In this document: in pieces, positions 29,301 through 37,770 of the stretch
How the letters are laid out: each line of letters starts with the position of its first letter
How positions within the stretch are numbered: the first letter of the stretch is position 1
Source: a virus
IMG/VR virus record: IMGVR_UViG_3300025111_000052
Span: 1 to 64,000 of that record
Length of the DNA: 64,000 nucleotides
Direction: 5' to 3' (one strand)
Notes under the pieces: generated by a model
Databases searched by the model: none
What the model saw: only the letters and a program-made list of their open reading frames with translations
What the model was told of the DNA's origin: nothing
Made by a program: the position numbers and the translations under genes

Positions 29301-32300
29301 TTTTCGTATGACACTCTAATTTCGGGTACAAGTTTAAACTTTAATTTAGATGGTTATTTAAATACTCAAATTACTGAAATAACCGTTCCAGAAGTCTCCG
29401 CTACTTATTGGAAATTACAATTAGACTCTATTAGTAAAGACTGTATTTTAAAGGATATATTAGCTTTTTATGATGATGTCCGTGTACCAATAGAACTTGT
29501 TTATTTAAATCAAACCATTGGTACTACCTCCATGACTAATGCGCTATTAAGTAATGGTGTAGATATTGATGTACCAACACTCGTAACTGGTAATGACACC
29601 TTTGACGGTATAGACGGGGCTAACTATAATACTTATCTATGGCAGGATAATATGCTTTTTGATGATTCAGCCTCTTACTGCCATATAGTTAGTAATAAAT
29701 TACAGTTGAATCTGACTACTTCTGAGGATGGCACTTACGTGCTTAATTATATACCTATAATAGACTCAGATTTTTCGGCGGAAGTGAGTGTACTTATATC
29801 TTTTCCAAGTCAAGCAGACAGACTTAGTGTAGGCCTAGGTATTAGAGGAGAACGTGGGGGCTTTGTCGGTATAAGAAAGCATATATACAGTAGTTCAGGA
29901 AGGTACTATAATTTCGATAAAGATGCTTGGTATAGTTCTGTAAATTACATTTACAATGCTATATTAAACTTTGACTTAAAAATAACAAAAGTTGGAACAT
30001 TGATATCTTGTTATTTTAGAACCACGGGTGTATCCACTTGGACTACTCTATCTTCTGGCTATAATTATGACGGTTTTACTAATGATAGATTAAAAATTGA
30101 ACTCTATACTCATATATTACTAGCATTTCCTAATGTAGTAGTTACATTTGATAATTTTATTTTAACGGCCACAAATATACTTTATCCGGCTTTAATATAT
30201 TCTTCTAATTATGCTTTGGGGTTTAAAACTATAACCAATGATCCTATTAATAAAATAAAATTAGTACATGGTGCATCAACGTTACAAAACCCAGAATTGC
30301 TTATTAGCTATAATAATATTAATTATTTCACAATAGGCAACTATACAAGCACCACGTCAAACCATTCTGTGCATTTAGCAATAGATTTATTAAAAAGACA
30401 TAATTTAAACATAATACGTAATTATGGTGTGTTAGATAATAAGTTATTTTTATCAACTGATTTAAATGTAGATTATGCTAATACTAATACCACACTCCCA
30501 ACTAATGTTACTTTTAATAATAGTAATAAAACAGATGCTCGTTGGGTACGAATTAATATATCCGCGTCAGATACCACATTAAAGGTTATAGATAAATTGG
30601 GTATATATCCTAATATAGCAGCGACCTATTGTATAGATGGTGGCTATAATTGTGAATGGTCTTCTCTTGGGACTACACTTTCTGATTATAGTTTACCCAG
30701 TAATGTAGCATATGGATCATCTGTTGAAGCAACTAATTATATAGATTACATGACCCCTGATAAAGCAGTAGATGGTAAATACTCTTCTGGTAATACAGAG
30801 GATTGTTGGGCTTTTGATGGAATAAGTCCGCACATAGATATATTATTTAATAATGATTATGTAGTAAATAAAGCAAGAATACACCACTCATTTAGTGTGG
30901 ATGATTCCAATTTTATAAATAGTGCTTTTACTGGTTATATATCTACAACAATTTCAGGAGAAAATTTTATACAGGTATTTAATACATCCAGTAATATGTC
31001 CAATGAAACCACCCACTATTTTGATCCTGTTACTGCACGTAGATTTAGACTTGTGATAGACTCTTATACTAATACACCTATTTATTTAGGGGATGGCTCC
31101 TATTTTACTGGTAGTTTTTTAAGAGAAATTGAAATTTACACTGCCATGCAAACTACTTACATCGATAGTGAGCGCTTTCCCATAGTTTGTATGAATTTAA
31201 AAGACAGTTTCACCGTAATAGGGCATGAATTAATCAGCAACGATCCTAATAATTTAGATATAGCATGGAATAATTCAAATGAGTTTTTTAAATACTCTGA
31301 AAGTTTGTCAGATGACCCTAAAAAAGTATCTTTTAATTTAGACGGCGATTATACTCTTATATACTATACTGCAGAAGACTCTGGAGATCAAGCAGGTTCA
31401 TTGGAGTACTTATTAGAGAGCTCTTTATACTTAGATAAAGGACCTTATGTTGTACGATGGCAGGGATATGATTTGACCTCCGAAGGAGAAAGTGGTGTAC
31501 GTTTGGAAGGTAACAGCGTAATTGATGCTCCTGGCGCTAACACAGGTGTTGCTATATGGGTAGATCAAGAAGTGTCAATAACAATACTCGACAGTGGCTA
31601 CTATACAGTAAAGGGATATCAGTTCATAAATACCGATGAAAGTTGGGGTATTAGAAATGTAGGTATATACAGAATATCAGATTATTCAAGATGGTTGGCT
31701 ATTACCCGTGATACGGCCACAAATTACGCCTACGACAATATTACTTCCGAAGAGGGTGTAGATACACTTAGCCTAATAAAAGTGTATGGCGAAGGTTCTT
31801 ATGCCCCTACTGCGTACTCCTGGTGGTGGACATCCACCATTAGCACATTAAGTAATGATTTACAGTTTGTAAAAGATTCTAATAAGTCACTAAAAATTGC
31901 ATATCCTGCTTCTACTGAGGAGGATACTGTGGTGTTTATCCCTGGGGATAACCTTGGTATTGATGATAAATGGTCCATTAAAGACTTATTTACTTTTCAA
32001 TTATATGTTTCGGACGCAAGCAAAATAGATAGCTCTTTTGGTGATATAACATTAGGTATAGCTAATACAAATAAAGAAAACTATTATAGATGGTCTTTAA
32101 ATGACATTACCTTAGTAACAGGATGGAATAGTATAAGACTTAAATTTGAGGATTACAGTTCATTATACCCATTGAACGATAACTCTTTTTATAACCTAAT
32201 AAATCAAGATCTTAATTTTGCATACGCGGAGGAAGGATTTAATTATGTTATGCTTAGATATAGAGGCACCGGGCAAGCTGTAACACTTTATATGACCTCG

Positions 32301-33131
32301 CTAAAAATAGAACGAAATTGTTTTGATGACGTAGTTAAGTTTAATAATGGGCTTTATTTAAACAACAGGGATTTTTTACAGATACCAGTTAGTGGTCTTA
32401 ATTTAACTAAGGGTACAATTGAATTTTGGCTTAAAACTTATTATGACTCCTATGGTAGAGACATATTTGATAAATTGCATTCAAGAACACTATTTTCAAT
32501 AGTAAACAATGATAATAACATAGTATCCCTTGGTATTAAATCAGGACATTGGTTTGAGCTTGCCGCGGGGCATATCAGACGTAATATAAATTTAGTTAAT
32601 GCAGATGCTTCCTTTGCTCTATCAGGCTACTTCGATATTAATACTTTAATGCACGTGGCTGTTGTATGGGATAACAACGGTATTACTACTGATAATAACG
32701 ATACCATTAGATTATATATTAATAATGTTCTTATATACAGTGGTAAAACCACGTGGGAAATCAAGGATACAAAGGATTTAATTATACGTTTGGCTGGTGG
32801 TAACACGCCCTTAGCTTATAACTATGATTCCCCTTCTGGCGGGGGTGTGTACGAGAACCTTAAACTTTATAATTATTGTAAAACAACTTTTGATATAAAT
32901 AAACAGGATATAAGTACGGATATAGCTTATGATCCAAACGACTACATGGAGATATCCTCCGATAATATAACCTTCTATAATATAGGTAGTGCCGAACTAC
33001 CCATAACTTTTACTCAGGTGCCTGTCGGCGAGAAAAGGGCTATTTATATAAGAGCCAATAAAACAAAAGGCAATTTTAATAATAGCGGAAAGACAGGACA
33101 ATTATTAATATCTTGGCTAACCACGGTGTAA
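26331..33131 (+). CDS. Very large fibre/adhesin-like protein (2266 aa) with multiple sugar-binding-type modules
   Basis: A mosaic protein. Residues ~185-215 hold a cysteine cluster. Residues ~220-325 carry the shared module (VLINIDGYGEAKFHLG, IRSGTTGANSSVYV, VLGFF). Residues ~1085-1280 look like a concanavalin/LamG-type sandwich. Residues ~1470-1610 resemble an F5/8-type C (discoidin) domain, with DKAVDGKYSS, CWAFDG, then ARRFRLVIDS and LREIEIY. Residues ~2000-2190 form a second LamG-type domain (TKGTIEFWLKT, HVAVVWDNN, IRLYINNVLIYSG). These families commonly bind glycans or other surfaces, so host-surface binding is inferred. No hydrolase catalytic motif was noticed. Confidence 0.6.
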   Translation: MAYNFLNTAHKISNDLSCVYDNSNAYITDFSTNGNVGGWDVYYNVYFYGCWHNVLFGTAADRSCYIGRTDNMLPITAEDYYYVKIMLKITNNNKDKRNQGLTKGKLRWITLTDDIWDSNKEFEFDLIVDDQWHLYVLNLGPSKYWVGDICNLRVYPFIDGWEKDQFAIKYITISSSDKFKCVNTQCSYYQNYTHPCPGAGERGYCVAGQGYEQYTTTSGSDIVLINIDGYGEAKFHLGDNSNVTIYEMAHILNTKLGSLSIGGYCYSSVEVDQGKLKIRSGTTGANSSVYVAHSQAAVVLGFFNDSAANISTCVDGTDFASGFDYASSRLLTATELGSLIDSNTNIIGYTHNAQQYNVEGGRSDYNEIGYTSSTAYVQGDEGVTLVNRGKTIIDWSHPFNSNGKIKHIYVYATRYDNAKILICRPKLDGTLSIIYSLPFPQLTGNFYSNISFTHCIDCDILVNKGDLLAIYDADVSIGISLTNKPDATYSQLDGEPTGTFNPGTAYSMGVGGLAIYARSDKYQTNTLLDIDFGDRLNIEEFTIYGKESADYFEYNVAMCLDVNWRVNLHGGSHKHTIWTATTSYTVTHTNIAYGLESLSDGKIIAENNIAGQSYTTDTTGLVTAGTHSYFYVNGDAEWLQPEEFGPTVMANVYEFVEDPVTLTLVFPTNKSCEIHKSIIYFKEEDNFRSFALYTGLGVYGYNGDYVDAQHKLIPKYNYIKIDGINYDYTNNEDIEAYLFSNPCSIDILHDGDGYMVDTDNFFAANAAYWTVLEHGFDPINSFDFNIRCNYHNSTKITEIEVYSRMYFEPSIIDNVSLIYSTYGEEWKDAVFNVEEADIISAFIGGAPRYMKLSLQTTTSFSVNELFCKTGDQVKTSKCDDSILLDDAKNGVVNNSKLYYVENIYDRPFDLIVDIPKTTNVDTSGIVFWSKLNKQEDIDNPDIGPPAILRKAEDFILNTDSGQCAINTPCYGLNNLINNKEAYYSCNEHDWFSYDTLISGTSLNFNLDGYLNTQITEITVPEVSATYWKLQLDSISKDCILKDILAFYDDVRVPIELVYLNQTIGTTSMTNALLSNGVDIDVPTLVTGNDTFDGIDGANYNTYLWQDNMLFDDSASYCHIVSNKLQLNLTTSEDGTYVLNYIPIIDSDFSAEVSVLISFPSQADRLSVGLGIRGERGGFVGIRKHIYSSSGRYYNFDKDAWYSSVNYIYNAILNFDLKITKVGTLISCYFRTTGVSTWTTLSSGYNYDGFTNDRLKIELYTHILLAFPNVVVTFDNFILTATNILYPALIYSSNYALGFKTITNDPINKIKLVHGASTLQNPELLISYNNINYFTIGNYTSTTSNHSVHLAIDLLKRHNLNIIRNYGVLDNKLFLSTDLNVDYANTNTTLPTNVTFNNSNKTDARWVRINISASDTTLKVIDKLGIYPNIAATYCIDGGYNCEWSSLGTTLSDYSLPSNVAYGSSVEATNYIDYMTPDKAVDGKYSSGNTEDCWAFDGISPHIDILFNNDYVVNKARIHHSFSVDDSNFINSAFTGYISTTISGENFIQVFNTSSNMSNETTHYFDPVTARRFRLVIDSYTNTPIYLGDGSYFTGSFLREIEIYTAMQTTYIDSERFPIVCMNLKDSFTVIGHELISNDPNNLDIAWNNSNEFFKYSESLSDDPKKVSFNLDGDYTLIYYTAEDSGDQAGSLEYLLESSLYLDKGPYVVRWQGYDLTSEGESGVRLEGNSVIDAPGANTGVAIWVDQEVSITILDSGYYTVKGYQFINTDESWGIRNVGIYRISDYSRWLAITRDTATNYAYDNITSEEGVDTLSLIKVYGEGSYAPTAYSWWWTSTISTLSNDLQFVKDSNKSLKIAYPASTEEDTVVFIPGDNLGIDDKWSIKDLFTFQLYVSDASKIDSSFGDITLGIANTNKENYYRWSLNDITLVTGWNSIRLKFEDYSSLYPLNDNSFYNLINQDLNFAYAEEGFNYVMLRYRGTGQAVTLYMTSLKIERNCFDDVVKFNNGLYLNNRDFLQIPVSGLNLTKGTIEFWLKTYYDSYGRDIFDKLHSRTLFSIVNNDNNIVSLGIKSGHWFELAAGHIRRNINLVNADASFALSGYFDINTLMHVAVVWDNNGITTDNNDTIRLYINNVLIYSGKTTWEIKDTKDLIIRLAGGNTPLAYNYDSPSGGGVYENLKLYNYCKTTFDINKQDISTDIAYDPNDYMEISSDNITFYNIGSAELPITFTQVPVGEKRAIYIRANKTKGNFNNSGKTGQLLISWLTTV

Positions 33132-33140
33132 GAAACATAA

Positions 33141-36100
33141 ATGGCAAAGTATAATTTAATAAATAATGGTATAGTATACACATTAACCGGAGCTGGTACC
33201 GGTAATAAAGTGTTAACAAACAGTCAATTAGCCACACTAATAGATGGTACAACTACTTCTGGTGGCGTAATTCTAACTTCCACAGACGTACTTTATTTAG
33301 AAGCGGATTTATCCGCAAGAATAAAGACAGATGAAATTAGGTTGTATGCCGATGATTTAACCGCGTTAAACGATATCGATTTTTACTATAAAAACACAAC
33401 AGAAGATTCTTACACTGTTTGTAGTAAAGGGGTTACAACAGACTATTACTATGCTACAATACCGGGATTATCGGCGCCAAGGTATGTTTTAACCACAATC
33501 AGTGGTATGGATGCTACACTACATGAGTACATTGTTTATAACGACGACTACATTATAGGTTTTGGTGATGATGGTTCAGCCTCAGCTGTATATTTAGACA
33601 GCGCACCCGTAGGAGAAGACAGTGCTGCATACCCTGTAACTATATTTAATAATTCAACAATACAATATCCAGCTGATGCTTATGTTATAATAGACTATAC
33701 AGGTAACGCATCAGACTATTACGTAAAAATATCTGAAACAGAAAACGGGCCCTATTATGATATAACTGATGGGTTTATATTAACAGATGATAACACCTCT
33801 TCTAAATACCGTTGGTCACAAGGAACATTAAGTAATATAGAAATTGTTAACAATGACTATATACAGATAGATTCAATAGTAGGCACACCTGGTAAATTAG
33901 GTGATATTCCAGCAGTGTTTGTAGGAACAAGCGGCACCCCTTGGCTATACGACAACACAGCTAATGTGATATACTCTATACATTACGATGGAACACTTAA
34001 GCTATACAAATATGATTTAAATACATATAGTTGGACCTACATAAGCTGGCTACCAACATATAGCCTCGGGTTTAATGTAAATTTAGTTACAATGGCCAAA
34101 GCAGCTAATTATATATATCTTACTTTTTCTGCTAATTATAGCAATGTTAATTGGTTTGGTAGATACGATCTAACAGGGGCTCAAGGTAATTTTACCTGGC
34201 TTGCTTCCTCTCCTGTTGTTATGGTATTACAAGCAGGCGGAGTAAGTATGGTTTACGGTGAAAATGGATTTATATACTTTGGTGTTGGTGGTGCCTATTC
34301 AGTAAGTTATTTACTTAGCTACTCAATAGCTTCCAACACGTGGACTCAACTTGCTGCCCCCTTACCTTACTTTTCTGCCTCCGGTAATATAAGAGCTACT
34401 TTATTGTTGGATTCAACAAGAAATTGTTTATACTTTTTAACTGGCAGAGGTACCATCGGGCAATACGTACAGCGTTACGATATAGCAATCAATTTTTGGA
34501 ATACTACATGGTTTGATCATTATAATAGGTTGGGCACTATTTTTAATTACTTGAATATGACATACTATAATAATAAGTTATACTTTGCGGAAAACAGTTA
34601 TGGTAATATTATCTACACGTATGACATTACAACAGACACAGTAGATCATATAAGTACAGGCTATACAATGGCTACCACAGAAGATCCTAATATAATAGCT
34701 ATTCCGCCACAAAGGCCTCTTGATCCAGAAGTAACATTATTTTTAAGTAATATATCAGGGGATATATTGGGTCTTTACGGCTATAATGTTGATTCTTCTA
34801 TGAGTATTTTAGAAGACAATATAGGTTATTATACAACGCCTATTTTTGATGTGGAGAATAAAGATAATTCCAGTTATTTTATAGTAGACGAAACTACTGT
34901 TGAAGGTATGTCCTTTATATCCAAAGATGAATCAGTTGCTAATGGTACAATAGAAGTTAGAAGCAGTGATATTGCGCCTAAACCAATAATAAAAATATAT
35001 TGGCCACATAATATAGATGGGTACTATTCAACACGTTTTAATGAGTATGACATAGTAGCAAATACAGTAAGCACCTTTACTATTACCACAACAACTCCTT
35101 CAGTGACATCCAAAGCATTAGCTGTTAATCCTATAAAGGGCAATAAATATTTGTCCATTGATAGAAACCTCACCGTCACGTACGACAATCTGCTGGCGCT
35201 AGTTAGTATTAACAATGTGACACTTTACACAACTTCTGATGGTTTCGCGGATTATACAAATAGTCATTTTAGTAAATTAGTAGAATTTACTTACGATGAT
35301 AAACTTTGGGGGTATACTGGCGGTAATTACTTAGCTCACTTGTCTATCAATTATTCACCTTATTCCCTTAATATACTACTACATACAGCTGTTGCAAACA
35401 TAATAAGTTTATCTGCTGAGTATGATGGGACAGGAGTGTGGTACGTCGATGATGATTTATCCAGAGTTATACATTTATCGGGCAGTCACGCGCAGCTTGC
35501 ATCTGTTTATACTCTTACAACACCCTATCAAGTAGCCTCATCTACCGGCGGCACTGCTTGGGCATCAGATATAGGTACTTCAAAAGTTCATTTGTTGGAC
35601 ACAAACGGTGCTATATTAAAAACAGTTACTACTCCTAAGCCTTTGTATGAAATGACGCGTGATTATCGGGGTGGTTTTTTTGCTGCCGCCGAAAGTTCAG
35701 AAGGCGATATATACCACTATGCAGCAGATGGTGCTATGGATATGCATATAACGGCACAATTTGCCGTTAGTGGTATGAAGGGGTGTCCTTACGGTTGTGT
35801 TTTATATTTCGATACATCTAAAACAATAAAGTATGTTGATCTGGCTACAAGCAGTATATTAAGAACATATAGTTTAACCTCCAATTATGTCAGTTATCCA
35901 GATATATTTTGGTGCGACTTAGCTTCATCACAGACAAACTTTGAGAGTCAAGGATCTATATTAATACCACAAACTGCTGATCCTGTTTGGTCAACATTGG
36001 CTTGGACGGAAGTACCAAAAAATGGTTATTTTTTACCAAAAAGTAGGTACCATCAAGCAAGACTGACCTTACAATCCAACTATTCGGCAATAAATGCTAA

Positions 36101-36254
36101 GGTCAATTCTATTAGTATGCAAAAACCTATAAAGATATCCAGTATACAACCAAATAGTGGGCAAGATATGTATATTAAAACAACCATTCCAAGTGATGCT
36201 GTATTGGACGACTATTCAGCCAAACTCAAAACTTGGTGGGATATACAAGAATAA
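33141..36254 (+). CDS. Beta-propeller-like virion protein (1037 aa)
   Basis: After an N-terminal domain of ~240 residues the sequence turns into a series of ~45-60-residue units rich in Y-D-L/I-x-T/N, W and G. Examples are YKYDLNTYSWTYIS, SYSIASNTWTQLA and YTYDITTDTV. These resemble kelch or NHL/WD-type propeller blades. A second series appears around residues 690-900 (VWYVDDDLSRVIHL, AWASDIGTSKVHLLD). Propellers usually bind partners or sugars. With the flanking fibre genes, a receptor-recognition or baseplate role is inferred. The exact propeller class needs structure prediction. Confidence 0.55.
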   Translation: MAKYNLINNGIVYTLTGAGTGNKVLTNSQLATLIDGTTTSGGVILTSTDVLYLEADLSARIKTDEIRLYADDLTALNDIDFYYKNTTEDSYTVCSKGVTTDYYYATIPGLSAPRYVLTTISGMDATLHEYIVYNDDYIIGFGDDGSASAVYLDSAPVGEDSAAYPVTIFNNSTIQYPADAYVIIDYTGNASDYYVKISETENGPYYDITDGFILTDDNTSSKYRWSQGTLSNIEIVNNDYIQIDSIVGTPGKLGDIPAVFVGTSGTPWLYDNTANVIYSIHYDGTLKLYKYDLNTYSWTYISWLPTYSLGFNVNLVTMAKAANYIYLTFSANYSNVNWFGRYDLTGAQGNFTWLASSPVVMVLQAGGVSMVYGENGFIYFGVGGAYSVSYLLSYSIASNTWTQLAAPLPYFSASGNIRATLLLDSTRNCLYFLTGRGTIGQYVQRYDIAINFWNTTWFDHYNRLGTIFNYLNMTYYNNKLYFAENSYGNIIYTYDITTDTVDHISTGYTMATTEDPNIIAIPPQRPLDPEVTLFLSNISGDILGLYGYNVDSSMSILEDNIGYYTTPIFDVENKDNSSYFIVDETTVEGMSFISKDESVANGTIEVRSSDIAPKPIIKIYWPHNIDGYYSTRFNEYDIVANTVSTFTITTTTPSVTSKALAVNPIKGNKYLSIDRNLTVTYDNLLALVSINNVTLYTTSDGFADYTNSHFSKLVEFTYDDKLWGYTGGNYLAHLSINYSPYSLNILLHTAVANIISLSAEYDGTGVWYVDDDLSRVIHLSGSHAQLASVYTLTTPYQVASSTGGTAWASDIGTSKVHLLDTNGAILKTVTTPKPLYEMTRDYRGGFFAAAESSEGDIYHYAADGAMDMHITAQFAVSGMKGCPYGCVLYFDTSKTIKYVDLATSSILRTYSLTSNYVSYPDIFWCDLASSQTNFESQGSILIPQTADPVWSTLAWTEVPKNGYFLPKSRYHQARLTLQSNYSAINAKVNSISMQKPIKISSIQPNSGQDMYIKTTIPSDAVLDDYSAKLKTWWDIQE

Positions 36255-36269
36255 ATATATAGGGCTCTA

Positions 36270-37589
36270 ATGGCAAATTTGGATTTAAACTCTATAATAA
36301 GACCCAACGTTACAAGGGATCTATACAGCGCTATAAATGCGGGGTACTTTGGTATTACAAAGGATTTGCCAGCCTATGTAAATGCTATAATACCCACTAA
36401 TCTAAACTCAGTAATACATGGTTTTGATATAAGAGATTTACCAGCAACAATTAATGCTGTTTATGGTCCCAACGACATACAATCCACAATAAACCCAATA
36501 CCCTCCTTAGATCTAAAAAGTAGTATTTCTGGATTTAAAGCACTGAATGCTACCTATAATTTGCACTCTGTGATAGAAGGTTACTATACCTTTAATTTAA
36601 CAAGTACAATAAAACCTATTATACCCAAAGATTTAAATTCATATATAAATTCTATTGGTAAAACAACTGATCTGAGATCTTCTATAATACCTATGACCAT
36701 ACTAATGAGCAAGGTATTTAATGTGTCCTTGCTTGAATATAAAGAGTTACCTTCATTCATAAATTGTGGTTGTAGACAATCTGGTTATAGTGATTTAAAT
36801 TCCAATCTATATGCATTAATGAAACTGGACTTACAGAGTTACATCATAGGATGGTTCGGTGACTACGCTAAAAATATTAGAGATTTGAAGTCTTATATAA
36901 ATGCTGGAAGTGCTTTTGTAATAGATACATTAGATATTCATTTTAATGTGGAGAAGCCCCATACACAATTAAACTTAGTAGTAAATCCAAATAAAACCCT
37001 GTATAAAGTTATTGACATTTTGACGGCCGCTTTCTCAAATAAAGCATATGCTACATTAGGTGCATCTATTTATGGTCACCCAACTTCTAAAAATCTAAGC
37101 TCATATATTAATGCCCAAGTACAATCTAATTTTAATCCAACCCCTGAATGGATTAAACCCAAAACAACAGAGGTGTTTATAAATTTAACACGGTTTGAAC
37201 AACGTTGGCAGCGATTTGTTGATTTAATGTTTGGTTCTGGCATTAACGGTGAACATTATTATTTTTACGTTGCGGGCGATGAAAAAATATATAAAGTAGA
37301 TAAGAATCAGCAATGGACCTTGTGGGTAACAGGCTATGACAAAGACCCTGATAATATGGTAGAGCGCATAAATATTAAACGTAAATTTATATTTAATTTA
37401 AGTAAATATAGTTCAATGGATCAAGCCATAAAAGACATGATGTCCAGAGTCGCAGAACCACGCGTAACTAATTTAAATACTTCCATAACAGGAATTCTAC
37501 CGGTACACGCTGAGTTGACCTCAGAAATCCACCCCATAGTAAAATATACCTGGACAAAAAATCTCAATAGTAATATAATAGCAAATTAA
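36270..37589 (+). CDS. Protein built of short D-L-x-S-x-I-N repeats
   Basis: A 439-residue protein, last in the virion module. Residues 1-150 and parts of the rest consist of units of about 11-17 residues with the pattern (D/N)-L-x-(S/A)-x-(I/V)-(N/x)-(A/P/G). Examples are DLYSAINAGYFG, DLPAYVNAII, NLNSVIHGF, DLPATINAVYG and DLKSSISGF. The units return near residues 185-215, 275 and at the end (NLNTSITG, NLNSNIIAN). A non-repeat domain occupies ~300-400, containing RFEQRWQRFVDLMFG and YYFYVAGDEKIYKV. I know no name for the repeat; a stacked beta structure is a reasonable guess. It starts 15 bases after the propeller gene. Confidence 0.6.
   Translation: MANLDLNSIIRPNVTRDLYSAINAGYFGITKDLPAYVNAIIPTNLNSVIHGFDIRDLPATINAVYGPNDIQSTINPIPSLDLKSSISGFKALNATYNLHSVIEGYYTFNLTSTIKPIIPKDLNSYINSIGKTTDLRSSIIPMTILMSKVFNVSLLEYKELPSFINCGCRQSGYSDLNSNLYALMKLDLQSYIIGWFGDYAKNIRDLKSYINAGSAFVIDTLDIHFNVEKPHTQLNLVVNPNKTLYKVIDILTAAFSNKAYATLGASIYGHPTSKNLSSYINAQVQSNFNPTPEWIKPKTTEVFINLTRFEQRWQRFVDLMFGSGINGEHYYFYVAGDEKIYKVDKNQQWTLWVTGYDKDPDNMVERINIKRKFIFNLSKYSSMDQAIKDMMSRVAEPRVTNLNTSITGILPVHAELTSEIHPIVKYTWTKNLNSNIIAN
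36273..36710 (+). repeat. Protein-level tandem repeat, unit 11-17 codons
   Basis: This stretch encodes about eleven consecutive D-L-x-S-x-I type units. The DNA is not obviously repetitive because the units have diverged. Conserved positions are the acidic residue, Leu, Ser/Ala, Ile/Val and often Asn. Confidence 0.65.
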
Positions 37590-37618
37590 CAGCACATTAA
37601 TTACTTTATATAAAATTA

Positions 37619-37647
37619 TTGACATAAAATAATAATAGTGGTATATT
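37619..37647 (+). promoter_or_regulatory. Sigma70-type promoter, distal of a tandem pair
   Basis: TTGACA at 37619-37624, a 17-base spacer and TATATT at 37642-37647 form a near-consensus bacterial promoter (11 of 12 positions). It sits in the 181-base gene-free gap before the clamp gene, so it would start the replication transcript with host RNA polymerase. Confidence 0.75.
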
Positions 37648-37684
37648 TACAATAATTAATACCTAAAACTAAAAATTATTTTTG

Positions 37685-37713
37685 TTGACAATGACGGTTT
37701 TAATTGTTATAGT
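37685..37713 (+). promoter_or_regulatory. Sigma70-type promoter, proximal of a tandem pair
   Basis: TTGACA at 37685-37690, a 17-base spacer and TATAGT at 37708-37713 match the sigma70 consensus at 11 of 12 positions. It lies 66 bases downstream of the first promoter, in the same helical orientation. The clamp start codon follows after 57 bases. The rest of the gap (37590-37770) is A+T-rich with no gene; it could also hold control sites or an origin, for which I see no direct evidence. Confidence 0.78.
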
Positions 37714-37770
37714 GTCATTACTATAATTATGGGGTAACAAGAATTAAACAATAGAATTAAAGGAGAAGTT

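Noticed and set aside
36270-37589. CRISPR-like or DNA-level repeat array
   Set aside because: The repetition is at protein level; the DNA units differ in sequence and length and there are no constant direct repeats with spacers. No CRISPR array was seen elsewhere, and the Cas4-like nuclease at 46431 stands alone.
37590-37770. Replication origin in the gap before dnaN
   Set aside because: The gap is A+T-rich and suitably placed, but I found no DnaA-box-like or iterated repeats, so only the promoters are reported.
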